This document shows, piece by piece, positions 7,189-14,317 of a stretch of 64,000 nt of DNA. This stretch comes from a virus, in the IMG/VR virus record IMGVR_UViG_3300045118_000377, positions 1 through 64,000 of that record; one strand, written 5' to 3'. The notes under the pieces are model-generated. The model did no database searches and had not been told where the DNA came from. It saw only the letters and a list, made by a program, of their open reading frames with translations. The position numbers and the translations under genes were made by a program. Position 1 is the first letter of the stretch. Every line of letters begins with the position of its first letter.

Positions 7189-7496
7189 AGAAGTTCAGCC
7201 GCAAGCGACTGATGGAAGTGCTACAACGCCTTGATCGTTTCAGGGTGTTCGCCAACGTCAACGTCATCGCTCGGGAGAGTGAGAACTCGCCGCCCATGGT
7301 GGAGATGGAGCTGCAGAAGCTCGTGCAGGAGGAGAAGGCCGTTGCCATCAAGATCGCAGCCTACCATCCAGAGACCGGTGAGCTGGGTGAGGAGACCTGT
7401 TATCGACTTGGCGTGCCGGTCAAGCCGAGGATGTCGGACATCTACATGCGGATCATAGATGAAGAGGACGCCAAGAAGAGGAAGAGGAGACGCTGA
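7176..7496 (+). CDS. Possible winged-helix-like small protein
   Basis: The 106-residue product has a basic N-terminus (MPRLKKFSRKRLMEVLQRL), then NVIARESENSPPMVEMELQKL. That pattern (a helix, then a helix that reads across S-P-P) resembles a winged helix-turn-helix. A strand pair (AVAIKIAAYH, CYRLGVPVK) and a lysine/arginine tail (DAKKRKRRR) follow. DNA binding is plausible but unproven. It is coupled to both neighbours. Confidence 0.65.
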   Translation: MPRLKKFSRKRLMEVLQRLDRFRVFANVNVIARESENSPPMVEMELQKLVQEEKAVAIKIAAYHPETGELGEETCYRLGVPVKPRMSDIYMRIIDEEDAKKRKRRR

Positions 7497-7678
7497 TGGC
7501 GCGGATGAGCAGAAAGAAGATGGTCGAGCGGATCATTGAGGGGCACGTGGAGGAGATCAGCGAGTGGGCGCTGAGAGACCTGGACTCCTTGCGTGCCTGG
7601 CTCACAGAGGTCCTCGGTCTCAGGGCCATGGACGTCCGCACTTTGCAGGAGGAGTTCGGCTCCTACTTGGAGGAGTGA
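7496..7678 (+). CDS. Short helical protein, unknown
   Basis: The 60-residue product (KKMVERIIEGHVEEISEWALRD ... LRAWLTEVLGL ... LQEEFGSYLEE) is helical and amphipathic. It starts one base before the end of the upstream stop codon (TGATGG arrangement) and shares its last base with the next gene. No family is recognised. Confidence 0.7.
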   Translation: MARMSRKKMVERIIEGHVEEISEWALRDLDSLRAWLTEVLGLRAMDVRTLQEEFGSYLEE

Positions 7679-8031
7679 TGCACTCGTCGCCGCGTCAGGG
7701 AACAGGCAAGGGCTGGTTGCGCGAGTGGGAAGACGAACAAGAGCTCACCAGGGAAGAGCAGAAGGAAGCCGACAGGCTGAAGCGGATAGAGGACGCGCAG
7801 ACAGCTCAGATCCTCGAGGACATCCGCATGATCCGATTGGAGGAAGAGCACCAGGAGGAGAAGCGCAAGAGCGACCTGCTCTCCGCCAAGGGGTACTTGA
7901 AGGACTGCGGCTGGTCGGACGCCGCGATCTGGGCGCTCTCGGACGACGAGGTGCTGGAGGCGGCCGAGACCGAAGCCGTGTACGCGGAGGAGGTCTACGA
8001 CTTCTACGGCGATGAGGGAGACCCCCGATGA
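7678..8031 (+). CDS. Charged coiled-coil protein, unknown
   Basis: The 117-residue product starts at the ATG overlapping the previous TGA. Residues 15-65 are very rich in Glu, Lys and Arg and should form a long helix or coiled coil (RLEEEHQEEKRKSDLL). The C-terminal part (GYLKDCGWSDAAIWALSDDEVLEAAETEAVYAEE) looks like a small helical domain. Its function is unknown. The gene ends 4 nt into the next one. Confidence 0.7.
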   Translation: MHSSPRQGTGKGWLREWEDEQELTREEQKEADRLKRIEDAQTAQILEDIRMIRLEEEHQEEKRKSDLLSAKGYLKDCGWSDAAIWALSDDEVLEAAETEAVYAEEVYDFYGDEGDPR

Positions 8032-8234
8032 CCGTCAAGGAGATCTTAGAAATCGTGGGTCGCAAGAGGGACGGAGACCCGGTGAGAGCGGCAGCGGCCG
8101 TTGCCGACTTCTGTCGCTTTCGACTCGGCCTGAACTACCGCCAGACGTTTGAGATCGTTCAACGTGTTCTGCCGGACATGTCGATGCCTGAGTGGGACGC
8201 GCTGCTCTACGAAGCCGATTGGGAGGGACCATGA
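8028..8234 (+). CDS. Small unknown protein
   Basis: The 68-residue product (MTVKEILEIVGRKRDGDPVRAA...) is helical with FCRFRLGLNYRQTFEIVQRVLP, reminiscent of a compact helix bundle. The ATG sits in an ATGA overlap with the preceding stop, a sign of coupled translation, and the end overlaps the next gene by 4 nt. No function is assigned. Confidence 0.7.
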   Translation: MTVKEILEIVGRKRDGDPVRAAAAVADFCRFRLGLNYRQTFEIVQRVLPDMSMPEWDALLYEADWEGP

Positions 8235-8509
8235 GTGACGACTTCAAGCGGGTGGGCATCGCGCTCACTGAGCCGAGAGGACCTACCGGGAGAAGGGACG
8301 AGTACGGGATCTTCAGGTTGTCCGAGGCCTACGGGCACAAGATCGACCCACCTGCTCTCTACGTTCGGTATGAGGGCTACCGCGAGCAGAGAGAGGACGG
8401 TGAGGCGATGGTCGGGCTGCCTTTGGGCGGCCCGAACTGGCGGCCGCAGCCGTTGAGGGACTTCCACCCTGGAGCATACGAGATCGTGAGGTTCTTCGAT
8501 GAAAGTTGA
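8231..8509 (+). CDS. Unknown protein
   Basis: The 92-residue product begins MSDDFKRVGIALTEPRGPTG at an ATG after GGGAGGGACC. An earlier in-frame start at 8192 would overlap the upstream gene more deeply and is not favoured. It contains DEYGIFRLSEAYGHKIDPPALYV and ends YEIVRFFDES. Prolines and glycines suggest an irregular beta protein. The family is not recognised. Confidence 0.7.
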   Translation: MSDDFKRVGIALTEPRGPTGRRDEYGIFRLSEAYGHKIDPPALYVRYEGYREQREDGEAMVGLPLGGPNWRPQPLRDFHPGAYEIVRFFDES

Positions 8510-8882
8510 AGCTGGCATGGCCCATTTGATCCAGCACTGGCTGGACATGGGGGAGCGTATACCGGACGTGAAAGATGACGTGCTGCAGAGCTACACTGAG
8601 GACTTGGGGGATGGCTACCAGGCCGACATCAAGATCTGCAACGGCGACGGCCCCTGGATCGATGCGGTCCTGTTCAAGGACGGGCATGAGGTCCAGACGC
8701 TCGAGCCCGGCTTTCACTTCCTGGGGCACTACGAGTTCCAGCACGGAGATCGCAAATTCGTGGTCGAGGTCGATACCGACTACGTCTGCCCGCATGGTGT
8801 CCGCGGCCCATGCAATGCGTGCGATGTGGCCGGGGACTTGGCCTACGATGCCTGGCGTGAGGATCAGAGGAAGGACTTCTGA
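8499..8882 (+). CDS. Unknown protein with C-terminal Cys motif
   Basis: The 127-residue product has a strand-rich central region (YQADIKICNGDGPWIDAVLF; HYEFQHGDRKFVVEVDTDY) and a C-terminal CPHGVRGPCNACD motif that could bind a metal. It starts with MKVEAG inside the end of the previous gene and finishes one base into the next. The function is unknown. Confidence 0.72.
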   Translation: MKVEAGMAHLIQHWLDMGERIPDVKDDVLQSYTEDLGDGYQADIKICNGDGPWIDAVLFKDGHEVQTLEPGFHFLGHYEFQHGDRKFVVEVDTDYVCPHGVRGPCNACDVAGDLAYDAWREDQRKDF

Positions 8883-9157
8883 TGGTCGACTTGACGCCGG
8901 ACGAACGACAGTTCCTCACCAGTCCCTACCAATCGTTCTGGGGTGTTCACGTCTCGAGCGTGTGCCACCGTCCAGAGCTCTGGTCTCTCATCAAGAAAGG
9001 GCTGATCGTGCTGGAGGACCAGCAGCGCGTACCAGCCAAGAACAAGCCCAGCTTCTTCCTGGTGCTCACAGAGGCCGGGAAGGCTGCGTGGAGGGAGATC
9101 AATGACCACAATGAGATTCACCAAGGAGGCGGGAAGCTCGGTAGCCATGAGCATTGA
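8882..9157 (+). CDS. Winged-helix-like small protein
   Basis: The 91-residue product (DLTPDERQFLTSPYQSFW ... ELWSLIKKGLIVLEDQQRVPAKNKPSFFLVLTEAGKAAWREI) fits the last helix and wing of winged-helix proteins: 'L..kGLi.......... ..LT..G'. It may therefore bind DNA or be a degenerate version of that fold. Its 3' end overlaps the next gene by up to 56 nt if that gene starts at 9102. Confidence 0.65.
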   Translation: MVDLTPDERQFLTSPYQSFWGVHVSSVCHRPELWSLIKKGLIVLEDQQRVPAKNKPSFFLVLTEAGKAAWREINDHNEIHQGGGKLGSHEH

Positions 9158-9374
9158 GGGCGAGGACCCGGCCCTTCTGATCGGTGATGGGCCTCCTGAT
9201 GATGTGCGCCTGCCCCCAGAGCTTGGTGGACACATCGAGCGCGTGAAGGAGAGCTTCATGGGCCCCTGCCCTCATTGTCGGCAGAACGTGCGCCACCTGG
9301 TCTTGGAGAGCTGCTCGGTCGCTGAGTGCGTGCAGTTCTTCTGGTATCGCCGCCGGGAGGACAACGACCAATGA
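9102..9374 (+). CDS. Small protein with CPHC knuckle
   Basis: The 90-residue product contains GPCPHCRQNVRHLVLESCSVAEC, a zinc-knuckle-like pair. The ATG at 9102 has GGAG 4 nt before it, but an internal ATG at 9147 would shorten the overlap with the previous gene. The upstream 15 residues are not obviously conserved, so the start is uncertain. The function is unknown. Confidence 0.62.
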   Translation: MTTMRFTKEAGSSVAMSIEGEDPALLIGDGPPDDVRLPPELGGHIERVKESFMGPCPHCRQNVRHLVLESCSVAECVQFFWYRRREDNDQ

Positions 9375-9535
9375 GAACCTGCCACTGCCCACTTTGCGGT
9401 GGGCCTCCCATGATCCTGGGTGCTCTAGGCAACCTCCTCTGGATGCGTTGCCGAGACTGCGGGATCGACTTCAATCGCAAGCAGCGGCCGAGGAGGAAGC
9501 GTGTGCGGAAGCCGGAGGCGGAAGATGGTCGGTGA
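9371..9535 (+). CDS. Tiny zinc-ribbon protein
   Basis: The 54-residue product has two Cys pairs, C-H-C-P-L-C-G near the N-terminus and C-R-D-C-G about 20 residues later, followed by a basic tail (RKQRPRRKRVRK). This is a classic single zinc ribbon. It could bind nucleic acid or a polymerase subunit, but the partner is unknown. ATGA overlap with the upstream stop fixes the start at 9371. Confidence 0.72.
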   Translation: MRTCHCPLCGGPPMILGALGNLLWMRCRDCGIDFNRKQRPRRKRVRKPEAEDGR

Positions 9536-9800
9536 CAAGGCACCTTTCACCTACCAGAAGAACTTCGAGTTCATTGTCAATCTGCGCATTTCCTCACAGC
9601 ATCCTATGGACGGCGTGACCCTGGATACGGTGATGGATCAGATCCGCGTGAACCTTACGCATAGTGACACGATCACGGATGTCTCCGTGGTGCGGGTCGA
9701 ACAAGCCCCCAGCCGGTTGAGCGTGCTCATCGAGCGACTGGCGGTGCTTCAGAACGTGCTCGGTGAGCTGAAAGAGGAGATCAAAGGATGCGGCCGTTGA
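9525..9800 (+). CDS. Small unknown protein
   Basis: The 91-residue product starts MVGDKAPFTYQKNFEFIV at an ATG preceded by GGAGGCGG. The plan is strand-helix-strand-helix: NFEFIVNLRISS, LDTVMDQIRVNL, DVSVVRVEQ and a C-terminal amphipathic helix LSVLIERLAVLQNVLGELKEE. This looks like a small ferredoxin-like fold with a coiled tail. No function is recognised. Confidence 0.72.
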   Translation: MVGDKAPFTYQKNFEFIVNLRISSQHPMDGVTLDTVMDQIRVNLTHSDTITDVSVVRVEQAPSRLSVLIERLAVLQNVLGELKEEIKGCGR

Positions 9801-10300
9801 CACCGACACAGAAGGCAGTCGGGACGAACACGTACTTCATCCGCGCGCAGATCTGGTTCCCGGACGGTTCTGCCATCAAGGCCGAGATCCCCTGGGTCGA
9901 CCAGCTGACGGGCAAGCGCCTGACCGATGAGATCGTCGAGGCTATGAAGAAGCCGGAGAAGAAGACGGCCGAGGAGTGGGAGGAGGAGGCGCGCAAGGGT
10001 CTGGAGGAGAAGGCCGCGGCCAAGAAGCTCGAGCGCGCGTTCCGCTGCCTGCCGATCGTGAAGGACGTCGACTGGGTCCAACAGCCCAGCAGTCGGCCGA
10101 TGCGGGGCATCATCGACAACGCCAGGGACATCACGTTCTCGCGAGAGCTGAAGCTCGAGGAGCTGGAGATCGCGAAGAAGTACCTGGCTATCGACGCCTA
10201 CCGCCGTGGCAAAGGCTGGACGGGCGTGTCCGGCTATCGGACGGAGGACAGGCCGGCCTTCGTCTACAGATTCACCACGACCTGGGATTCCAGTGACTGA
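9788..10300 (+). CDS. Unknown protein
   Basis: The 170-residue product begins MRPLTPTQKAVGTNTYFIRA, has a beta segment with IWFPDGSAIKAEIPW, then a charged helix (EKKTAEEWEEEARKGLEEKAA) and a mixed C-terminal region ending YRTEDRPAFVYRFTTTWDSSD. The helical insert would separate two small domains. No family is recognised. It overlaps both neighbours by a few bases. Confidence 0.72.
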   Translation: MRPLTPTQKAVGTNTYFIRAQIWFPDGSAIKAEIPWVDQLTGKRLTDEIVEAMKKPEKKTAEEWEEEARKGLEEKAAAKKLERAFRCLPIVKDVDWVQQPSSRPMRGIIDNARDITFSRELKLEELEIAKKYLAIDAYRRGKGWTGVSGYRTEDRPAFVYRFTTTWDSSD

Positions 10301-10961
10301 TCTCAAACACATCCTGAAGGGCATGAGCGACGAGCAGATCTTGGCGCTGCTGGAGGAGCAGTATGCCGACTACGAGCGCCTGGGCGCAGTAGACGATGAG
10401 GGGAAGCTCATCGAGGCCGACTACTTCGCCAGGGTGATGGCAGAGGCATTCGTCTCTGCCAGCGCCCTCAATCCGAAACTCACCCTTCCCAAGTTCTGTT
10501 CACGGATAGCGGAGGAGACGATGAAGGAGAAGGTCAAGGCCCGGCAGTACTGGGCCGTCAGACACAACGGCGACAACGGCGACCTGATCTTGGGCCGCGT
10601 GAAGAGCGTCCGTACCACCGGCGAGGTGGTGCTGACGAACCTGCTCACGGGCAAACTCTCGACCAAGAAGATCAATGTCCTGCTCGTACGGAACAAGCGC
10701 ATCAAGAAAGAGCAGGCCGACGTGATCCTCGACATCTACCAGAGGAAAGGCCGACCGGCCGCCAGAGCCGAGGCCGTGAGGATGAAGTCTCCCTACGAGC
10801 CACGGCAGGAACAGTTGCCGCTGCGGGACGGGAACGCGATGGCGGCGGCCGAACTCAACAGGAACCTGGAACAGCTGGTGCAGGAGATCAATCTCAAGAT
10901 GCAGCTGGTGATCGCAGAGTTCACGTCCAAGCTGCTCGATCTCGTGAAGGCATCGTTATGA
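10293..10961 (+). CDS. Unknown protein with helical C-terminus
   Basis: The 222-residue product starts at a GTG that overlaps the previous stop; an ATG at 10323 is an alternative start. After a helical start (DEQILALLEEQYADYERLG), a short strand-rich core (ARQYWAVRHNGDNGDLILGRVKSV; TGEVVLTNLLTGKL) resembles a small SH3-like barrel. The last 60 residues form an amphipathic helix (LNRNLEQLVQEINLKMQLVIAE). The function is unknown. Confidence 0.7.
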   Translation: MTDLKHILKGMSDEQILALLEEQYADYERLGAVDDEGKLIEADYFARVMAEAFVSASALNPKLTLPKFCSRIAEETMKEKVKARQYWAVRHNGDNGDLILGRVKSVRTTGEVVLTNLLTGKLSTKKINVLLVRNKRIKKEQADVILDIYQRKGRPAARAEAVRMKSPYEPRQEQLPLRDGNAMAAAELNRNLEQLVQEINLKMQLVIAEFTSKLLDLVKASL

Positions 10962-11296
10962 AGATGATGCCCGGACAGAAGCCCTACACCATGGAGCAGG
11001 CATCCAAGCTGCAGGAGATGCTGTCGGACGCCTGCGACGCGGAGGACGAGATCGACCTGGACGAGCTCGAGCGGTCGGCGGACGCCTACCGGATGACCGA
11101 GGTCCGTGTTGCAGTCAGCCGGTTCGACAGGGCGACCTGCGTGCGAGTACTCGAGTCGATCTCCATCCAGTGCTACGACCACGAGGACGTCGCGACCCTG
11201 CGAACGGCCGTCATCACCAACGTCGAAGACGGGACGCTCAGTCCCAAGGACCTGCTGGCGGAAGGAGAAGTTGGAGGAGGCTCAGAAAGGGCTTGA
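10958..11296 (+). CDS. Unknown helical protein, last gene of operon
   Basis: The 112-residue product is helical (MEQASKLQEMLSDACDAEDEIDLDELERSADAY; EVRVAVSRFDRATCVRVLESI). It closes the run of coupled genes that began at 6592; its ATG lies in an ATGA overlap with the previous stop. After it comes a structured non-coding stretch. The function is unknown. Confidence 0.7.
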   Translation: MKMMPGQKPYTMEQASKLQEMLSDACDAEDEIDLDELERSADAYRMTEVRVAVSRFDRATCVRVLESISIQCYDHEDVATLRTAVITNVEDGTLSPKDLLAEGEVGGGSERA

Positions 11297-11458
11297 CCTC
11301 GGCCCTCGATCGGAGTGATCCTGGGGCCTGCGAATCGAGACTGTTCGGTGCCGAACGCCACTCGAGGGACGACATGACACGCTAACACACGATCGGGATA
11401 GAGCAGCCGCTGGTGGTGGGCACCCACCTGAGCCGCCGGCTGATCGAGTCCTCCTGTT

Positions 11459-11480
11459 GCCCGGCCAGGTACTGCCGGGC
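11459..11480 (+). terminator. 7-bp hairpin, possible terminator or processing signal
   Basis: GCCCGGC and GCCGGGC are separated by an 8-nt loop and followed by GTTTGCTG, a weak T-run. It lies just before the tRNA-like structure, so it could end the small-gene operon or mark a processing site. Confidence 0.35.
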
Positions 11481-11486
11481 GTTTGC

Positions 11487-11557
11487 TGCGGGTAAGTGAA
11501 CCAGCGTCACGGTGGATTCATAATCCACAGAGCCAGGGGCAGCACCTGGACCCGCTA
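11487..11557 (+). tRNA. tRNA-Met(CAU)-like cloverleaf with unusual loops
   Basis: A full cloverleaf can be drawn. The acceptor stem is TGCGGGT (11487-11493) with ACCCGCT (11550-11556), six pairs plus an unpaired 1-72 position. The D stem is GTGA/TCAC, the anticodon stem GTGGA/TCCAC with the 7-nt loop TTCATAA (anticodon CAU, T33 correct), and the T stem CCAGG/CCTGG with a 7-nt loop. The discriminator is A and no CCA is encoded. The T loop is GGCAGCA instead of TTCRANY and the D loop lacks GG, so the usual elbow contacts are missing. The 1-72 mismatch recalls initiator tRNA. It could instead be a tRNA-like regulatory RNA. Confidence 0.45.
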
Positions 11558-11710
11558 ACGGGCCGATGACGATCGGCGGTCAATCCATAATAGGGCCACG
11601 GGGACGCCCGGATGATGGGGGCCCATAGGATCGAAGTGACGCCGACCTGCACCCCATCGTGGGCGGCGTCGTTCTTGCTCCGGCCGGAGCGAAACCAAGC
11701 GGAGGAGATC

Positions 11711-12100
11711 ATGGCAACGAAGAAGGCCGAGAAGAAGTCGAACGGGGAGCCGAAGAAGGGGCTGAGCGCGAAGGATCGCAAGGCGCTCGAGAAGAAGCGC
11801 GACCAGCTCTACAGCGTGAGGGACGCCAACGAAGACCTGCCGTACGACATGGTCGACACGGTCAACTCGCTCAGCGACAAGAAAGATCTGAAGTCGCTCA
11901 AGACCGTCCTCAAGACCGTGGGGGTCGACGGCACCAAGTTCCTCGCGGCCATCGACAAGCTTCAGGCCGAGTGGAAGGCCCTCAACGTGAAGATGGACAA
12001 GGCGTCCAAGGCCGCGGAGAAGGAGATCGACAAGCTCGACAAGCAGCTCGGGAAGGACGAGCCCGACAAGCCCTCGCTCAACCCCACCTTCTCGTTCTAG
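11711..12100 (+). CDS. Lysine-rich helical protein, unknown
   Basis: The 129-residue product begins MATKKAEKKSNGEPKKG after GGAGGAGATC. It is very rich in Lys, Asp and Ala and almost entirely helical (KALEKKRDQLYSV; LKSLKTVLKTVGVDGTKFL; KASKAAEKEIDKLDKQLGKDE). This fits a small histone-like or coiled-coil protein, but no specific family is recognised. It is isolated between non-coding stretches and so may have its own promoter, which is not evident. Confidence 0.72.
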   Translation: MATKKAEKKSNGEPKKGLSAKDRKALEKKRDQLYSVRDANEDLPYDMVDTVNSLSDKKDLKSLKTVLKTVGVDGTKFLAAIDKLQAEWKALNVKMDKASKAAEKEIDKLDKQLGKDEPDKPSLNPTFSF

Positions 12101-12533
12101 CCCACCCGCCAGCACCCTATCCTATGCGTCCGGCTGCCCCAGGGCGGGCCGCAGGCGGTACGGGAGCCCCCCTGAGTAGCAGTCCGGGCCCCGAGCGCTC
12201 CTGCGGCCGCCTGGGCGGCCTGGCGGCTGTCCTGGAGTGTGTCATTTTTCCCACATACTGGATGTAGGCCGTGTGGCGCTGTATCCGGTATCACTGGTCG
12301 CGCTGTCGGATTGTTCTTGGCATCGGAATAGTCGTTTTTGATTGACTTCCACGTTCAGATCGATCATTGGTGGGGTATGACGTTCAAGAACTACTCGCCA
12401 ACATTGCGCGCGTGGATCAGGAACCATGCGCACGGTGCTTCGCCGGGCGGCTGACCTCCTGAGTCAGCCATGATGCCGAGACGGCCGCCCAGGAACTTCC
12501 TGTGGCGGCTTTGTTGTATCTGGAGATTGGATC
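12101..12533 (+). other. Intergenic stretch of 433 nt with hairpins
   Basis: No convincing gene is seen. A GC-rich inverted repeat (GGCCGCC/GGCGGCC, near 12210) followed by a T-run near 12243 may terminate the gene at 11711. A 25-codon frame at 12377-12454 (MTFKNYSPTLRAW...) has a GGTGGGG site and could be a tiny peptide. Its stop lies in a GGCTGAC/GTCAGCC hairpin at 12449-12469, next to GC-rich sequence. Confidence 0.4.
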
Positions 12534-12928
12534 GTGGGTTGGAAACATAGACTGTCGGATCTGGATCTCAAGTCTATGACCGCGACCTGTGCAGTTTGTG
12601 GCCGGGCACGAGAATCAGATTCAGAGACGGTGGCTCCAGCCGACCAAGGTGTGCGACCAGGGACAGCAACTGGCGTAGCCAACGAGGAGTTGATCATACG
12701 CACTTGCGTTGGGTGCGTGCTCGCGAAGAGATGGTCAGACTGCAACATGGGCGGTGCGCCATCTGTGACAAGAAGAAGGTGTTGGTGCTTGACCATGATC
12801 ATGTTACCGGAAAGATCCGTAACGCTGTCTGCTACTCTTGCAACATGATCTTGGGCAGTATCGAGACCGCGATGAGCAAGGACTTGCTGTCTGCTTTCTT
12901 GGACTACATCGCTTGTCACAAAGATTGA
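12534..12928 (+). pseudogene. Endonuclease VII-type gene broken by a -1 frameshift
   Basis: The first frame (GTG at 12534, GGAG upstream) reads KHRLSDLDLKSMTATCAVCG, the usual opening of endonuclease VII-family homing nucleases. It then loses meaning. From about 12600 a second frame continues the domain: RIRFRDGGSSRPRC, then GRCAICDKKKVLVLDHDHVT and CYSCNMILGS, the zinc/HNH core. Adding one base to the C-run of TGTGGCCGGGC would join the two frames into one protein. Either the gene is decayed, the sequence has an error, or a frameshift is used. It is inserted in a non-coding patch. Confidence 0.75.
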
Positions 12929-12938
12929 GGAGATCGAG

Positions 12939-13160
12939 ATGCGAACCAGCGCGATGAGAGTGACCAAGACCAAGACCGAGGGCCGGGTCGTGTGTCAGTG
13001 CGGCGCGGTCCTGTCTCTCGTCCAGCCGGCGCAGAAGGAGAGCGCGGAGGTCGAGGAGCGTGATCCGTCCACCAGTGGGCAGATCATCATCCACGACGAG
13101 CATCTCCGTGACCAGCTGGAGAAGGTGCTCGGCTTCCGGCCGTACTCCTTCGGTCGCTGA
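12939..13160 (+). CDS. Small protein with CxC motif
   Basis: The 73-residue product reads MRTSAMRVTKTKTEGRVVCQCGAVL and later GQIIIHDEHLRDQLEKVLGF. A single C-Q-C pair is seen, not a complete zinc site. GAGGAG lies 7 nt before the ATG. The gene follows the broken endonuclease by 10 nt and is followed by a terminator. The function is unknown. Confidence 0.65.
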   Translation: MRTSAMRVTKTKTEGRVVCQCGAVLSLVQPAQKESAEVEERDPSTSGQIIIHDEHLRDQLEKVLGFRPYSFGR

Positions 13161-13173
13161 TCTCCAACTCCTA

Positions 13174-13197
13174 CCCAGCGCGCGCCCGCGCGCTGGG
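13174..13197 (+). terminator. Strong GC hairpin, probable terminator
   Basis: CCCAGCGCGC and GCGCGCTGGG make a perfect 10-bp stem with a GCCC loop, followed by GTTCCTGTTG. It sits just after the stop at 13160. The T-run is weak, so the strength is uncertain. Confidence 0.55.
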
Positions 13198-13220
13198 GTT
13201 CCTGTTGCCTGAGTGAGACC

Positions 13221-13646
13221 ATGCTGAACTTGACCCTTGCGTTCATGAAGGACAACGACGAGCGACCTTACTCGTGGGTGGACCTCTGCATCGAGCTCGC
13301 AGACCAGGTCATGCACTGGACGGAACGACGCGGCCTGAAGGTCGAGCCCATCACGATCGAACCGCTGGATGGCAAGTACCTGTTCTCCCCCGTAGGGGAG
13401 GGTTGGGCACTCCACCAGGTGATCTTGTGTGGAGGCAAGGTCCACGACATGTACGTGGAGGAGCCGATCGCTCTCGGGCCGTACCTGGAGGTGATGTTCC
13501 CCGGGCAGCGCCTGCGCGTGGAGTATCCCGACCGTGACCCCGTTGGTCTGCACGAGCTGACGAAGCCGGTCGCGATCTACGATATCTGGAAGGATGGCGT
13601 GCTCGAGCTACGTGTTGACACCGACAGCCTGCCCGCGGTAGCCTAG
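13221..13646 (+). CDS. Unknown protein
   Basis: The 141-residue product begins MLNLTLAFMKDNDERPYSWVDLC and contains a strand-rich core (ITIEPLDGKYLFSPVGEGW; HQVILCGGKVHDMYVEEPI; YLEVMFPGQRLRVEY). A beta-barrel-like domain is likely, but no family is recognised. It lies between two terminators and so forms its own transcription unit. Confidence 0.7.
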   Translation: MLNLTLAFMKDNDERPYSWVDLCIELADQVMHWTERRGLKVEPITIEPLDGKYLFSPVGEGWALHQVILCGGKVHDMYVEEPIALGPYLEVMFPGQRLRVEYPDRDPVGLHELTKPVAIYDIWKDGVLELRVDTDSLPAVA

Positions 13647-13675
13647 AACTCTCGATGCTCGTGCTCCTTCCTGGC

Positions 13676-13707
13676 GGCCCTCGGGTGATCCCGAGGGCCA
13701 TTTTTTT
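13676..13707 (+). terminator. Rho-independent terminator, rightward
   Basis: GGCCCTCGGG and CCCGAGGGCC form a perfect 10-bp stem with a TGAT loop, followed by A and seven T residues. It ends the unit of the gene at 13221-13646 before the convergent gene at 13754. Confidence 0.92.
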
Positions 13708-13753
13708 ACGATCAAGCTAAGAACAACTGGAATGGGATGGCCAGAACATCGGC

Positions 13754-14086
13754 CTAGCGGAAGAACCTGCGGAGGTAGGTGAGCGTGGCGGCGAGCACCG
13801 CTTCGAAGCAACCGCCCACCAGCTGGCCGTCGAAGGAGAGCTGGTAGTAGCGGTCGTAGCGGCGGACGATGCAGACCATCTCGTCCGCCACCTTGATGAC
13901 CAGACGGTGGCAGTCTGGGTCGATCAGCTGGGCCTCGACCGTGACGTTCTCGTTCACGTCGCGGACGAGCTGGTCGTCGAACTCCAACTGCTCCAGGATC
14001 GCCTTCCAGTCGACGTGCTGGAGGTCTGGTGCCGCACCCCAGAGCTCTCTGAGCTTAGGTCCCTGCACCAACTGCATGGTGATCAT
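13754..14086 (-). CDS. Unknown protein
   Basis: The 110-residue product (MITMQLVQGPKLRELWGAAPD...) has a helix-rich first third, a central strand region (NVTVEAQLIDPDCHRLVIKVADEMVCIVRRYDRYYQLSFDG) and a C-terminal helix. The family is not recognised. AAGGAAGGAG precedes the ATG, and a phage-type promoter lies 25-60 nt upstream. Confidence 0.72.
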   Translation of the reverse strand: MITMQLVQGPKLRELWGAAPDLQHVDWKAILEQLEFDDQLVRDVNENVTVEAQLIDPDCHRLVIKVADEMVCIVRRYDRYYQLSFDGQLVGGCFEAVLAATLTYLRRFFR

Positions 14087-14112
14087 AATGATCTCCTTCC
14101 TTGGTTACCGTT

Positions 14113-14142
14113 CTTATCCCTAGGAAGGTGATCGATTTTTCA
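14113..14142 (-). promoter_or_regulatory. Phage-type promoter for the gene at 13754-14086
   Basis: On the minus strand: TGAAAA (14142-14137), an 18-nt spacer with CGATC two bases after the first box, GATAAG (14118-14113), then AACGGTAACCAAGGAAGGAG. The leader is almost the same as that of the promoter at 2065-2093. Confidence 0.65.
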
Positions 14143-14275
14143 GCTAAAGTGAGATCCCACGGCCTGGGTCGGTCGCGGCTGTGGGTCTTCTGAGGGTGAC
14201 CACACCCCCGGCCCGCGGCGGCCGCCTGCACACCGTGGGGTCTCGGTGCGCACCTGTCCATGGGTGGACGTGGTT

Positions 14276-14304
14276 CTTATCTCTTGCGGAGTACAATTTT
14301 TGCG
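14276..14304 (-). promoter_or_regulatory. Second leftward promoter-like site
   Basis: On the minus strand: CGCAAA (14304-14299), a 17-nt spacer, GATAAG (14281-14276), then AACCACG. It lacks CGATC and has no gene directly behind it; transcription would cross about 130 nt of GC-rich hairpins before the next promoter at 14142. Confidence 0.45.
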
Positions 14305-14317
14305 TTTAGGATATGTC

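Larger units (their letters stand above)
11297..11710 (+). other. Non-coding, strongly structured interval
   Basis: No plausible gene is present. It contains several inverted repeats: GTTCGG/CCGAAC near 11340, AGCCG/CGGCT enclosing GGTGG/CCACC at 11400-11440, a 7-bp hairpin at 11459-11480, the tRNA-like cloverleaf at 11487-11557, GCCGAT/ATCGGC at 11562-11577 and GACGCCG/CGGCGTC around 11637-11672. It ends with GGAGGAGATC before the next gene. The density of stems suggests processed RNA. Confidence 0.5.

Noticed and set aside
11401-11460. Second tRNA upstream of the cloverleaf
   Set aside because: GGATAGAGCAG and GATCGAGTCC look tRNA-like, but no acceptor or T stem pairs and the possible anticodon loop lacks T33.
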